From positions 1 to 64,000 of the forward strand of contig NZ_BDBE01000026.1 in assembly GCF_001612825.1 (NCBI RefSeq): a stretch of 64,000 nt of DNA. The letters run 5' to 3'. Origin of the DNA: Nocardia caishijiensis NBRC 108228 (GTDB lineage Bacteria; Actinomycetota; Actinomycetes; Mycobacteriales; Mycobacteriaceae). Positions 36,629 through 45,139 of the stretch are shown here, piece after piece. Position 1 is the first letter of the stretch; each line of letters opens with the position of its first letter. The notes beneath the pieces are model-generated. The model was not told where the DNA came from. It searched no databases and saw only the letters and a program-made list of their open reading frames with translations. Both the position numbers and the translations under genes were made by a program.

Positions 36629-37381
36629 ATGCCTTCGAGAACCGCCTTCGTGACCGGCGCCGCGCGCGGCATCGGCGCGGCGACCGCGGCCCGCCTCGCC
36701 GAGGACGGCTGCGCGGTGGCCGTCGTCGACCTCGACCCCGACGCCGCGGTCATGGCCGCCGGAAAGATCAACGCCTCGGGCGGCACCGCCATCGGCATCG
36801 GCTGCGACGTCGCCGACGAGACCCAGGTCGCCGAGGCGGTGGCGCGCACGGTCACCGACCTCGGTTCCCTCGATGTCCTGGTGAACAACGCGGGCGTGTT
36901 GCGCGACAACCTGCTGTTCAAGATGTCGCTCGACGACTGGGACACCGTGCTGGCCGTGCACCTGCGCGGCGCGTTCCTGTGCAGCCGGGCCGCGCAGAAA
37001 CACATGGTGGACAACAGAAGTGGGGCCATCGTCAACACCTCGAGTGTGTCGGCGCTCGGCAATCGCGGCCAGGCCAACTACGCCGCGGCCAAGGCAGGTA
37101 TCCAGGGACTCACCCGGACGCTGGCGATGGAACTCGGCCCGTTCGGTATCCGGGTCAACGCGGTGGCGCCGGGCTTCATCGCTACCGAGATGACCGCGGC
37201 CACTGCCGAACGGATGGGTGTGCGCGCCGAGGACTTGCAGGCCAAGACCGCCGAGATCACGCCGTTGCGGCGCGTCGGCACCCCCGCCGACATCGCGAAC
37301 GTGGTCGCGTTCCTGGCCTCCGACGACGCCGGATTCGTCACCGGGCAAACCCTGTACGTCGACGGCGGACGCCGTCTCTGA
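36629..37381 (+). CDS. SDR, 3-hydroxyacyl-CoA dehydrogenase/FabG-like
   Basis: A 250-residue short-chain dehydrogenase. It shows the Rossmann motif TGAARGIG near the N-terminus, NNAG (VLVNNAGVLRD), a catalytic Ser in NTSSVSA, YxxxK (NYAAAKAG), and the C-terminal GQTLYVDGGR. It is FabG-like, and in this operon probably oxidises a 3-hydroxyacyl-CoA between the dehydrogenases and the thiolase. ATG 36629 follows CAGGAG with an 8-nt spacer, 16 bp after the first dehydrogenase. A 3-ketoacyl-ACP reductase role is possible, but the operon context favours catabolism. Confidence 0.88.
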   Translation: MPSRTAFVTGAARGIGAATAARLAEDGCAVAVVDLDPDAAVMAAGKINASGGTAIGIGCDVADETQVAEAVARTVTDLGSLDVLVNNAGVLRDNLLFKMSLDDWDTVLAVHLRGAFLCSRAAQKHMVDNRSGAIVNTSSVSALGNRGQANYAAAKAGIQGLTRTLAMELGPFGIRVNAVAPGFIATEMTAATAERMGVRAEDLQAKTAEITPLRRVGTPADIANVVAFLASDDAGFVTGQTLYVDGGRRL

Positions 37382-37396
37382 ATCGCGGAGATCATC

Positions 37397-38554
37397 ATGC
37401 AGCGAACAGTTTTCACCGACGAGCACGAAGCGTTCCGTAAAACGGTGCGCGCGTTCGTCGAGTCGCGGGTCGTTCCCGTGTACGACCAGTGGTACGAGGC
37501 GGGCATCGTGCCGCGCGAGTTCTACCGTGAGCTGGCCGAGCTGGGTGTGTTCGGAATCGAGGTGCCCGAGGAATACGGTGGCGCCGGTATCGATTCGTTC
37601 AAGTTCCAGGCCGTCCTGCTCGAGGAAACGGCCCGTGCGGGTGTGTCTTTCGGTGGGTCCGGTGTGCACGTGGGGCTGTGCCTGCCCTATCTGAAGAACC
37701 TCGCCACCGAGGCACAGAAGCAATGCTGGCTGCCGGGTTTCGTGTCGGGCGAGATCATGTTCGCCATCGCCATGACCGAGCCGGGCACCGGCTCCGACCT
37801 CGCCGGAATGCGCACGACCGCCCAGTTGTCCGAGGACGGTACGCATTATGTGCTCAACGGCGCGAAGACGTTCATCACCGGCGGAGTACACGCCGATCGC
37901 GTGATCGTCTGCGCGCGCACCGCGCCGCCCTCGGATACCGATCGCAGACACGGGATCTCGCTGTTCGCGGTCGACACGACCTCGCCGGGATACGCGGTCG
38001 GGCGCAAGCTGGACAAGCTCGGGCTGAAGGTGTCCGATACGGCGGAACTGTCCTTCACCGATGTGCGGGTGCCGGTGTCGGATCTGCTGGGTGAGCCGCA
38101 CCAGGGTTTCGATTATCTGGGGCAGAATCTGCCCCAGGAACGGCTGTCGATCGCGCTCGGTGCCTACGCGCAGGCGAAGGCGGCGATCCGGTTCGCCGTC
38201 GAATACACCAGGGACCGCATGGTTTTCGGTCAGCCGGTGGCGCAGTTCCAGAACACCAAGTTCGAGCTGGCCGCCTGCCAGGCCGAGGTCGACGCGGCCG
38301 AAGCGGTGGTGGACCGGGCCCTCGAAGCGCTCGACAGCGGTGAGCTCACCCCCGCCGACGCCGCGTCGGCCAAGCTGTTCTGCACCGAGGTGGCCTCGCG
38401 GGTGATCGACCGCTGCCTGCAACTGCACGGCGGCTACGGCTACATCACCGAATACCCGGTGGCGCGCTTGTACGCCGACAACCGGGTGAACCGGATCTAC
38501 GGCGGCACGAGTGAGGTGATGAAGATGATCATCGCCAAGAACATGGGTTTGTGA
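37397..38554 (+). CDS. acyl-CoA dehydrogenase (LCAD/IVD-like active site)
   Basis: A 385-residue second dehydrogenase. It shows AIAMTEPGTGSDLAGMRTTA, LNGAKTFITGGVHADRVIVC and a C-terminal IYGGTSEVMKMIIAKNM. Where the first enzyme has Glu (YEGT), this one has Gly (YGGT). A Glu is instead found at residue 248 in LPQERLSIA, the position used by long-chain and isovaleryl-type dehydrogenases. So the two paralogues in this operon use different catalytic-base positions and probably different substrates. ATG 37397 lies 16 bp after the SDR. Its stop overlaps the thiolase start (GTGATG). Confidence 0.92.
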   Translation: MQRTVFTDEHEAFRKTVRAFVESRVVPVYDQWYEAGIVPREFYRELAELGVFGIEVPEEYGGAGIDSFKFQAVLLEETARAGVSFGGSGVHVGLCLPYLKNLATEAQKQCWLPGFVSGEIMFAIAMTEPGTGSDLAGMRTTAQLSEDGTHYVLNGAKTFITGGVHADRVIVCARTAPPSDTDRRHGISLFAVDTTSPGYAVGRKLDKLGLKVSDTAELSFTDVRVPVSDLLGEPHQGFDYLGQNLPQERLSIALGAYAQAKAAIRFAVEYTRDRMVFGQPVAQFQNTKFELAACQAEVDAAEAVVDRALEALDSGELTPADAASAKLFCTEVASRVIDRCLQLHGGYGYITEYPVARLYADNRVNRIYGGTSEVMKMIIAKNMGL

Positions 38555-39313
38555 TGGCCCCCGCGTACCTGGTCGACGGTGTGCGAACTCCCTTCGGCCG
38601 CTACGGTGGCGCACTGGCCGAGGTGCGGCCCGACGACCTGGCCGCCCATGTGATTTCTGCCCTGGTGCGACGGTTACCGGCGGTGGACTGGGTTGCCGTC
38701 GACGATGTGGTCGTCGGCTGCGCCAATCAGGCGGCCGGTCCCGGTCGCGCGGCGGAGAGGCGAACCGGTCGTCGTCGAGCGCGACGAGCATCCGCGCGAG
38801 ACCAGCGCCGACAAGCTCGCCGCCCTGCCACCGGTGGTGGCGGGCGGGTCGATCACCGCGGGCAACTCCTCGGGCGTCAACGACGGTGCCGCGGCGGTCC
38901 TGCTCGCCTCCGAAGCCGCCGTACACCGCTACGGTCTCACCCCGCTCGCCCGGGTAGGTGCGGTCGCGGCGGCGGGCGTGCCGCCGCGCACGATGGGCAT
39001 CGGTCCGGTTGCAGCGGTCGGCAAGCTACTCGGCCGAACGGGTCTCGGCATCGGTGACATCGACGTGGTCGAGCTCAACGAGGCCTTCGCCGCGCAGGTG
39101 CTCGCAGTGGTGCGGGCGCTCGGTCTGCCCGACGACGCCGAGCACGTCAACCCGACCGGCGGGGCGATCGCCCTCGGCCATCCGCTCGGCGCCGGCGGCG
39201 CCCGGTTGGCACTCACCGCGGCGTTCGAACTGGCCGAACGCGACGCGCACTACGCGATCGCCACCCTGTGCGTCGGCGTGGGCCAAGGTCTGGTTGTCCA
39301 CCTGCACCGGTGA
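38554..39313 (+). pseudogene. thiolase, internal deletion plus frameshift
   Basis: The N-terminal 60 codons (AYLVDGVRTPFGRYGGAL ... VVVGCANQA) and the C-terminal part (EPVVVERDEHPRETSADKL ... VDVVELNEAFAAQ, NPTGGAIALGHPLGAGG, CVGVGQG) both belong to thiolase (acetyl-CoA acyltransferase). They are in different frames (+1) and the middle is missing. A normal gene has about 400 codons; about 170 are lost between roughly 38734 and 38758, including the nucleophilic Cys in the CxSG-type loop. Only the second Cys and the active-site His remain. The product cannot be a working thiolase, so the operon needs another thiolase. The rest of the locus is intact. Confidence 0.85.
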
Positions 39314-39602
39314 CCGGCCTGTACAACGGCCGAACCTCGCGCCATCCGGATCGCGCCCGCGACACGCCCGCACCGGACGAAACGTCCCGGTCGTCACGCG
39401 CAGCTGCCCGACCCGGGTGACACCGGCTGCCTGAGCGGCCTCGATATCGGCCGCCGTCGTGCGACTCGACGTCCGCACCCGCCATCCATGAAGGTCCCGA
39501 CCGGGTCGGAGTCGATCTCTCGCCCGTCACCGCCAACCATGTCCGCTCGCACCAGCGGGTTCGGACAACACCTCGCCGACGCCGTCGAACCCAGGAGCAC
39601 CC
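39314..39602. other. non-coding or decayed stretch after the thiolase remnant
   Basis: 289 bp with no convincing gene. An open minus-strand frame (39318-39478) reads smoothly through TAADIEAAQAAGVTRVGQL, which looks like a fragment of a real protein, perhaps the end of an oxidoreductase. No start, stop or neighbour supports it. This fits erosion around the deleted thiolase. A ribosome-binding AGGAG lies at the right edge before the ligase. Confidence 0.4.
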
Positions 39603-41099
39603 GTGAACGCCACCCTCTCCCTGGCGAGCATCCTCGCCGAACCCGCACGCCGCCGCCCCGAGCACCTCGCCCTGATCGAGGGCGAACACCGCATCACCTT
39701 CGCCGATCTGTGGCGACAAGCCCGCGCGCAGGCCGCCGCGCTGATCGCGCGTGGTGTGAAACCCGGGGACCGGGTGGCGCTGCTGTGCCCGAACACCGCC
39801 GACTTCCCACGTGCCTACTTCGCTGTGTTGGCCGCAGGTGCGACGGTGGTGCCGGTGCATCTGCTGCTCACCGCGCCGGAGATGGAATACGTCCTGCGCG
39901 ACAGCGGCGCCCGCCTGCTGATCTGCCACCCGATGGTCGCGCAGACCGGCGGTGAGGCCGCGCGGGCCGCTGGAATCGAGGTGGTGGCGCCGCAAGACCT
40001 TGTCGGCGAACCGATCCCGAACTTCGTCGCGCGTGGGCCGCTCGACACGGCCGTGGTGTTCTACACCAGCGGCACCACCGGCACCCCCAAGGGTGCCGAG
40101 CTGAGCCATCTCAACATGGTGATGTGCGCGACGGTGAACACCTTCGACGCCAACGAGATCCACCGCGACGACATCGCCCTCGGCGCCTTGCCGCTGTTCC
40201 ATGTGTTCGGGCAGACCGTGTCGATGAACTCGCACTGGCGCGTCGGCGGCACCCTGGTGCTGATGCCGAGATTCGACGCGGCGCAGGCGATCGCGTTGAT
40301 GACGGCCGAACGGGTCAACCTCTTCCACGGGGTGCCGACCATGTACCTGTCGCTGATCGAGGCCGCCGCGACCGCGACCGGGCTCCCCGCGCTGAAGCTC
40401 TGTGTCAGCGGCGGTGCCGCACTGCCGGTGTCCGTGCTCGAGGAGTTCGAACGGCTCTTCCTGGCACCGGTGCTCGAAGGGTACGGCCTGTCGGAGACCT
40501 CACCGACGGCCGCGGTGAACCAGCCGGTGTACGGCACCGAGGCAGGCACCGTCGGGCACCCGGTATGGGGTGTCGACGTGGAGATCGCCGACCCGGACAT
40601 CGCCGATCGCATCGAGCTGCTGCCGGTCGGCGAGGTCGGGGAAGTGGTGGTGCGCGGGCACAACGTGTTCAACGGCTACACCGGCAAGCCGGAGGCGACC
40701 GCTGCCGCCGTGATCGACGGCTGGTTCCGCACCGGCGACCTCGGCACGCGCGACGAGACCGGCCGGATCCGCATCGTCGACCGGATCAAGGAGATGATCC
40801 TGCGCGGTGGTTTCAATGTGTACCCGACGGAGGTCGAGGCAGCGTTGACGCGGCATCCACGCATCGCCCAGGCGGCGGTCATCGGGGTGCCCGACGAGCA
40901 CTACGGCGAGGAGATCGTCGCCGTGGTCGTCCCCGACGGCGCGGTGAGCGAGCAGGAGGTGATCGAATTCGCCAGATCCCGGGTCGCCAAGTACAAATAC
41001 CCGCGTCGGGTCGAGTTCGTCACCGAACTCCCGCTCGGGCCGACGCACAAAGTGCTCAAGCGGGAATTGCGACAGCGCTTCGGTTCCGGGGAACAATAG
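39603..41099 (+). CDS. AMP-forming acyl-CoA ligase (fatty-acid-CoA ligase)
   Basis: A 498-residue ANL-superfamily enzyme that activates a carboxylic acid with ATP and CoA. It shows FYTSGTTGTPKGAELSH (P-loop motif), the mid GYGLSETSPTAA motif, the FRTGDLGTRDETGRIRI hinge and DRIKEMILRGGFNVYPTEVE, then the C-terminal THKVLKRELR with the catalytic Lys. GTG 39603 follows AGGAG. It presumably supplies acyl-CoA to the two dehydrogenases and the SDR upstream. The chain length is unpredictable; medium or branched substrates are plausible. Confidence 0.92.
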   Translation: MNATLSLASILAEPARRRPEHLALIEGEHRITFADLWRQARAQAAALIARGVKPGDRVALLCPNTADFPRAYFAVLAAGATVVPVHLLLTAPEMEYVLRDSGARLLICHPMVAQTGGEAARAAGIEVVAPQDLVGEPIPNFVARGPLDTAVVFYTSGTTGTPKGAELSHLNMVMCATVNTFDANEIHRDDIALGALPLFHVFGQTVSMNSHWRVGGTLVLMPRFDAAQAIALMTAERVNLFHGVPTMYLSLIEAAATATGLPALKLCVSGGAALPVSVLEEFERLFLAPVLEGYGLSETSPTAAVNQPVYGTEAGTVGHPVWGVDVEIADPDIADRIELLPVGEVGEVVVRGHNVFNGYTGKPEATAAAVIDGWFRTGDLGTRDETGRIRIVDRIKEMILRGGFNVYPTEVEAALTRHPRIAQAAVIGVPDEHYGEEIVAVVVPDGAVSEQEVIEFARSRVAKYKYPRRVEFVTELPLGPTHKVLKRELRQRFGSGEQ

Positions 41100-41257
41100 T
41101 TGCCATGACGTGTCGGCGCGATCACACAGGGTCCCTTCTGTTTTCGTGGTGAGATCCGCGCCGGTGGTCGCTGACCTGGCAAACCGGTGGCGAGAAGCCG
41201 CTCGTCGTGCCACGCTCGGAGGGCAGGTACTTCTCGCCATCGATGCAGGAGGCAGGG

Positions 41258-41620
41258 ATGAAGCTGGCCGCCGTCACGATCGACTGTCCCGACCCGGATG
41301 CGCTCGCCGAGTTCTACACGCGGGCCACCGGGTTCGAGCGCAGCCCCGACTCCGATCCCGAGTACATCGAGCTGACCGGACCGAACGGAGTCTCACTCGG
41401 CTTCGAGCGCGTCGCCGACTACCGCCCACCGCAGTGGCCGGGACAGCAGACACCGCAGCAGTGCCACCTCGATTTCGCGGTCCCGAACCTCGACGAAGGC
41501 GAGGCCCGGCTGCTGACGCTCGGCGCCACCAGAGCCGAGGTGCAACCGGCACCGGATCGGTGGCGTGTCCTCATCGACCCGGCGGGGCACCCGTTCTGCT
41601 TGGTCATCGGCGGCGCCTGA
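41258..41620 (+). CDS. VOC/glyoxalase-fold protein
   Basis: A 120-residue vicinal-oxygen-chelate protein. It shows LAAVTIDCPDPDALAEFYTR and DPAGHPFCLVIGG, the two ends of the paired beta-alpha-beta-beta-beta modules, with CHLDFAVPNLDEGEARLLTL between. Such proteins include bleomycin-binding, glyoxalase-like and dioxygenase types; none can be chosen. ATG 41258 follows AGGAGGCAGG. It precedes pafB by 64 bp but pafB has its own leaderless promoter box. The function is unassigned. Confidence 0.75.
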   Translation: MKLAAVTIDCPDPDALAEFYTRATGFERSPDSDPEYIELTGPNGVSLGFERVADYRPPQWPGQQTPQQCHLDFAVPNLDEGEARLLTLGATRAEVQPAPDRWRVLIDPAGHPFCLVIGGA

Positions 41621-41671
41621 GGTCCGTCGGCGGAATCGTGCGCCGACGCGCGAGCCCATGCCCTCGACCAT

Positions 41672-41677
41672 TACCCT
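41672..41677 (+). promoter_or_regulatory. -10 box TACCCT, leaderless pafB
   Basis: TACCCT ends 7 nt before the GTG at 41685, the start that matches the family N-terminus (VAISKVERL). No ribosome-binding site is seen. Confidence 0.6.
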
Positions 41678-41684
41678 CTATCGG

Positions 41685-42680
41685 GTGGCGATATCCAAGG
41701 TCGAGCGGCTGATGAATCTGGTCATCGCGCTGCTGTCGACCCGGCAGTTCCTGAGTGCGGAACGTATCCGTGACAGCGTGGCCGGTTACGAGGAGTCCGC
41801 GACGGACGAGGCCTTCAGTCGGATGTTCGAGCGCGACAAGAACGAACTACGCGATCTGGGCATCCCGCTGGAAGTGGGCCCGGTGGGACGTTTCTCGACA
41901 CTCGAGGGTTACCGGATCAATCGCGACGCCTACGAACTGCCCGATATCGACCTGTCCAGCGAAGAGGCCGCGGCCGTCGCGGTCGCCGTGCAGATGTGGG
42001 CCTCGCCGGAACTGGCCGGTGCCGCCGAGGGGGCGTTGCTGAAGTTGCGGGCGGCGGGGGTCACCGTGGAGACCGACAACGTCGGTGTCTCGGTGCCCGC
42101 CGTGCCCGCCCGGACCCGTGGTTCCGAACCGGTGCTGCGCGAACTGCTCGCCGCCATCGACGCGGGACAGGCAGTGCGGTTCGGGCATCACAGCGCCGTC
42201 ACCGACCCGTTCGTCACCCGCGATGTCGAACCGTGGGGCGTGGTGACCCGCCACGGCCGCTGGTACCTGGTCGGCCACGACCGGGAACGCGACGCGGTGC
42301 GCACGTTCCGGCTCTCCCGGATCGGCGGTGAGGTGAAGGCGTACGGGCCCGTCAACGCGGTGCACAAACCGGCCGACGCCGACCTGCGCGCCATCGTCGA
42401 CCGGGTCACCGGCGACGCGCCCGTCACCGGGACCGCCACCGTGTGGGTCGCCAAGGGTCGCGGCCGCGAACTGCGCCGCATCGGCACCGAGGTCGACACC
42501 CGTGACCTGGGCGGACGCCCCGGCGAGGTGCTCGAGGTTCCGGTGCGCTCGCGCGACTGGGTGGCCCGGCTCATCACCGGACTCGGCCCCGACGTGCTCG
42601 TCCTCGATCCACCGGAACTGCGCGCCGACGTGATGAACCGGCTACGGTCGGTGCTGGACCACACGGAGGTGACATCGTGA
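41685..42680 (+). CDS. pafB: PafB, WYL-domain transcription regulator
   Basis: A 331-residue WYL-domain protein. The N-terminal HTH (SKVERLMNLVIALLSTRQFL, IRDSVAGYEESATDEAFSRM) is followed by a WYL domain (VTRHGRWYLVGHDRERDAVR) and a WCX region. PafB and PafC form a complex that activates DNA-damage response genes; the WYL domain may sense single-stranded DNA. GTG 41685 is leaderless. The stop overlaps pafC (GTGA). Annotation by strong similarity to mycobacterial PafB. Confidence 0.93.
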   Translation: MAISKVERLMNLVIALLSTRQFLSAERIRDSVAGYEESATDEAFSRMFERDKNELRDLGIPLEVGPVGRFSTLEGYRINRDAYELPDIDLSSEEAAAVAVAVQMWASPELAGAAEGALLKLRAAGVTVETDNVGVSVPAVPARTRGSEPVLRELLAAIDAGQAVRFGHHSAVTDPFVTRDVEPWGVVTRHGRWYLVGHDRERDAVRTFRLSRIGGEVKAYGPVNAVHKPADADLRAIVDRVTGDAPVTGTATVWVAKGRGRELRRIGTEVDTRDLGGRPGEVLEVPVRSRDWVARLITGLGPDVLVLDPPELRADVMNRLRSVLDHTEVTS

Positions 42681-43657
42681 GTTCGCGGCTGTCCCTACGA
42701 CTTTCGCGCCTGCTGAACATGGTGCCGTATCTGCTCGCGCACCCTGGTATCAGCGCCGCCGAGGCCGCGGCCGAGCTCGGCGTCACCACCAAGCAGCTGA
42801 TGAGCGATCTCAACCAGCTGTGGATGTGCGGGCTGCCCGGCTACGGTCCCGGCGACCTCATCGACCTGTCGTTCTCCGAGGAGAGCATCGAGGTCACCTT
42901 CTCGGCGGGTATCGAACGTCCGCTGCGGCTGACCTCCACCGAGGCCACCGCCCTGTTGGTGGCGTTGCGCTCGATCGTCGAGATGCCGGGCATGGTCGAC
43001 CCGACCGCCGCGCACGCCGCGATCGCCAAGATCGAATCCGCCATCGCGGGAAGCGGAGATGTGTCCCGCGCGCCCGTGCGGGTGCCCGTCGAACGTCCGG
43101 TCGTGGCCACCGTGCGCGCCGCCCTCGCCGACGCGCACGCCCTGCGCCTGGTGTACTACTCGGCCAGTCGCGACGAGGTCTCCGAACGCGTCGTCGACCC
43201 CATTCGGGTGGTGCTCGTCGACAACAACAGCTACCTGCAGGCCTGGTGCCGTCAGGCCGAAGGTGTTCGGCTGTTCCGGTTCGACCGCATCGAGGACGCC
43301 ACCGAACTGGACGAACGGGCACACCCGCCGAGCCATGCCGCCGCCGACGCCGCCGCGCTCGACCTGTTCCAGGACGATCCCGACGTACCCCTGGCCCGTC
43401 TCCGCATCCGCGCGGACTACGCCTGGGTGCTCGACCAGTACCCGATGCACCGCATCCGCTCGCGCGAGGACGGCAGTATCGAGGCGGGTATGCGGTTCGC
43501 CTCACCCGACTGGATGGCGCGGTTGCTGCTCGGATTCGGCACCGGGGTGAGCGTGCTCGGACCGCCCGAGCTGGTGACGGCGGTGCGGGAGCGCGCCGAC
43601 GCCGCCCTGGCCGCCTACGCGGCGGCCGGACTGGTGGGGGAGACCGAACCCGCGTGA
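42677..43657 (+). CDS. pafC: PafC, WYL-domain transcription regulator
   Basis: A 326-residue partner of PafB with the same HTH-WYL-WCX layout. It shows LRLSRLLNMVPYLLAHPGIS, AELGVTTKQLMSDLNQL, and a WYL domain of divergent form (LRLVYYSASRDEVSERVVDP, SYLQAWCRQAEGVRLFRFDR). The pair is fused in some actinobacteria and separate here. GTG 42677 overlaps the pafB stop, and its own stop overlaps the next gene (GTGA), so three genes form one coupled unit. Confidence 0.92.
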   Translation: MSSRLSLRLSRLLNMVPYLLAHPGISAAEAAAELGVTTKQLMSDLNQLWMCGLPGYGPGDLIDLSFSEESIEVTFSAGIERPLRLTSTEATALLVALRSIVEMPGMVDPTAAHAAIAKIESAIAGSGDVSRAPVRVPVERPVVATVRAALADAHALRLVYYSASRDEVSERVVDPIRVVLVDNNSYLQAWCRQAEGVRLFRFDRIEDATELDERAHPPSHAAADAAALDLFQDDPDVPLARLRIRADYAWVLDQYPMHRIRSREDGSIEAGMRFASPDWMARLLLGFGTGVSVLGPPELVTAVRERADAALAAYAAAGLVGETEPA

Positions 43658-44682
43658 GTCAGCGAGTCCTCGTCCTCGGCGCGGGTAGCGTCGGGGTCTT
43701 CGTCGGTGGTCAGTTGGCCGCGGCGGGCATGGAAGTCATCTTCGTCGGACGTCAGCGTGTGCTCGACGACATCGCCGAGCACGGTCTGCGCCTGACCGAC
43801 CTCGACGGCGGCGCCACCGAGGTGGGCCCCGACCGGTTCGGGCTGGCCCTGGCGCCCGACGAACCCGAACGCGCCGACCTGGTCCTGGTCACCGTGAAGT
43901 CCGCCGACACCGCTGCCGCCGCGCGCGCCGTCGCGGGACGATTACGCCCCGGCACCCCGGTGGTGAGCCTGCAGAACGGCATCGGCAACGACACCGTCAT
44001 CCGCGAGATCCTGCCGACCAGTGTGGTGCTGGCCGCAATGGTGATGTTCAACGTGGTGTACCGGGGTGAGGGCCGGTTCCACCGGGCCAGTGACGGCGTT
44101 CTGGCCATCCAGGACGACCCGGTCGTCGATCGTTTCGCCGCCCGGTTCCGCGACGCCGGGCTGCCGCTGCGTCGCCACCGCGACCTGCGGCCCGTGCAGT
44201 GGGCCAAACTCCTGCTCAACCTCAACAACCCGATCAACGCGCTCTCGGGCAAGCCGCTGCGCGAGGAACTGTCGGACCGGGACTACCGGCGCTGCCTCGC
44301 CCTCACCCAGTCCGAAGCCCTCGCGGTGATGAACACTGCGCGAATTCGGCCCGCTCAGCTCACCCCCGTGCCGCCGGAGTTGATGGTGCACCTGCTGCGC
44401 GTTCCCGACCCGCTGTTCCGGCGGGTGTTCGGTCGCGTGCTCGCCATCGACCCGGTGGCGCGCTCATCGATGGCCGACGACCTGGCCAGGGGAAAGCGCA
44501 CCGAAATCGCTTGGCTGTGTGGGGAAATCGTGCGCCTCGGGGAGATGGTCGGGCGGTCGACCCCGGTCAACCGCAGGCTCGTCGAACTGATCCGAGCCGC
44601 CGAAGCCGGTGACGACCGACGCTTCACCGGCAGTCGACTGTTCGCCGAACTGACCGCCGCCGCCCGTGCCGTTGCCCGTTGA
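43654..44682 (+). CDS. ketopantoate reductase-like (ApbA/PanE family)
   Basis: A 342-residue NADPH-dependent reductase of the ApbA/PanE family. It has the Rossmann motif GAGSVGVFVGGQLAAAG, VTVKSADTAAAARAV, SLQNGIGN, the WAKLLLNLNNPINALSG active-site Lys region, and RGKRTEIAWLCGEIVRLG. In the pathway it would reduce 2-dehydropantoate to pantoate; several paralogues exist and some act on other keto acids. GTG 43654 overlaps the pafC stop, so it is translationally coupled to pafBC. This insertion between pafC and tatA is not part of the M. tuberculosis order I recall. Its link to the damage response is unclear. Confidence 0.85.
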   Translation: MSQRVLVLGAGSVGVFVGGQLAAAGMEVIFVGRQRVLDDIAEHGLRLTDLDGGATEVGPDRFGLALAPDEPERADLVLVTVKSADTAAAARAVAGRLRPGTPVVSLQNGIGNDTVIREILPTSVVLAAMVMFNVVYRGEGRFHRASDGVLAIQDDPVVDRFAARFRDAGLPLRRHRDLRPVQWAKLLLNLNNPINALSGKPLREELSDRDYRRCLALTQSEALAVMNTARIRPAQLTPVPPELMVHLLRVPDPLFRRVFGRVLAIDPVARSSMADDLARGKRTEIAWLCGEIVRLGEMVGRSTPVNRRLVELIRAAEAGDDRRFTGSRLFAELTAAARAVAR

Positions 44683-44774
44683 ACGGGTGGCGAACACCTC
44701 CACGGCCTCGGGTCCGCGAACGTCCGGGCACAGGTAGCATCGGTAATCACCACAGTCTTTGGAGGTAACTGATC

Positions 44775-45044
44775 ATGGGAACGTTCAGCTGGTCGCACCT
44801 GCTGATCATCGCGCTGCTGTTCGTCCTGCTCTTCGGTGCGAAGCGGCTGCCGGACGCGGCGCGCGGTCTCGGCCGGTCGCTGCGGATCTTCAAGAGCGAG
44901 GTCGGGCAGATGCAGGCCGAGTCCACGGCGTCGACCACCGCGCCCGCCGCCGACCCGGCGCCGCAGCAGCAGCTGCCCGCCTCGGCCCCGCAGGCCCAGG
45001 CCACCCCGGCCGCGCAGCCGCAGCCGCAGCACAAGACGCTCTGA
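44775..45044 (+). CDS. tatA: Sec-independent translocase subunit TatA
   Basis: An 89-residue TatA. A single N-terminal membrane helix ([21 protein letters not shown], residues 6-26) is followed by the FGxxKLP-type hinge with Arg in place of Lys, an amphipathic helix ([17 protein letters not shown]) and a Gln/Pro/Ala-rich tail. With TatC it exports folded proteins with twin-arginine signals. ATG 44775 follows GGAGG at about 44761. It is immediately followed by tatC, the usual actinobacterial pair. Confidence 0.95.
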   Translation: MGTFSWSHLLIIALLFVLLFGAKRLPDAARGLGRSLRIFKSEVGQMQAESTASTTAPAADPAPQQQLPASAPQAQATPAAQPQPQHKTL

Positions 45045-45139
45045 CTCACCCATCCACCCCGGGGCGGTAGCGGCCGCTCCGGGGCGCTGTGCTGTTTGCC
45101 GAGCATCCGCCGATCCGAGGGTTAGAGGCCACACCAACC

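Noticed and set aside
39318-39478. Separate minus-strand gene after the thiolase remnant
   Set aside because: The frame reads like a protein fragment, but it continues antisense into the thiolase remnant, lacks a ribosome-binding site and matches no family that I can name. Recorded only as a possible relic.
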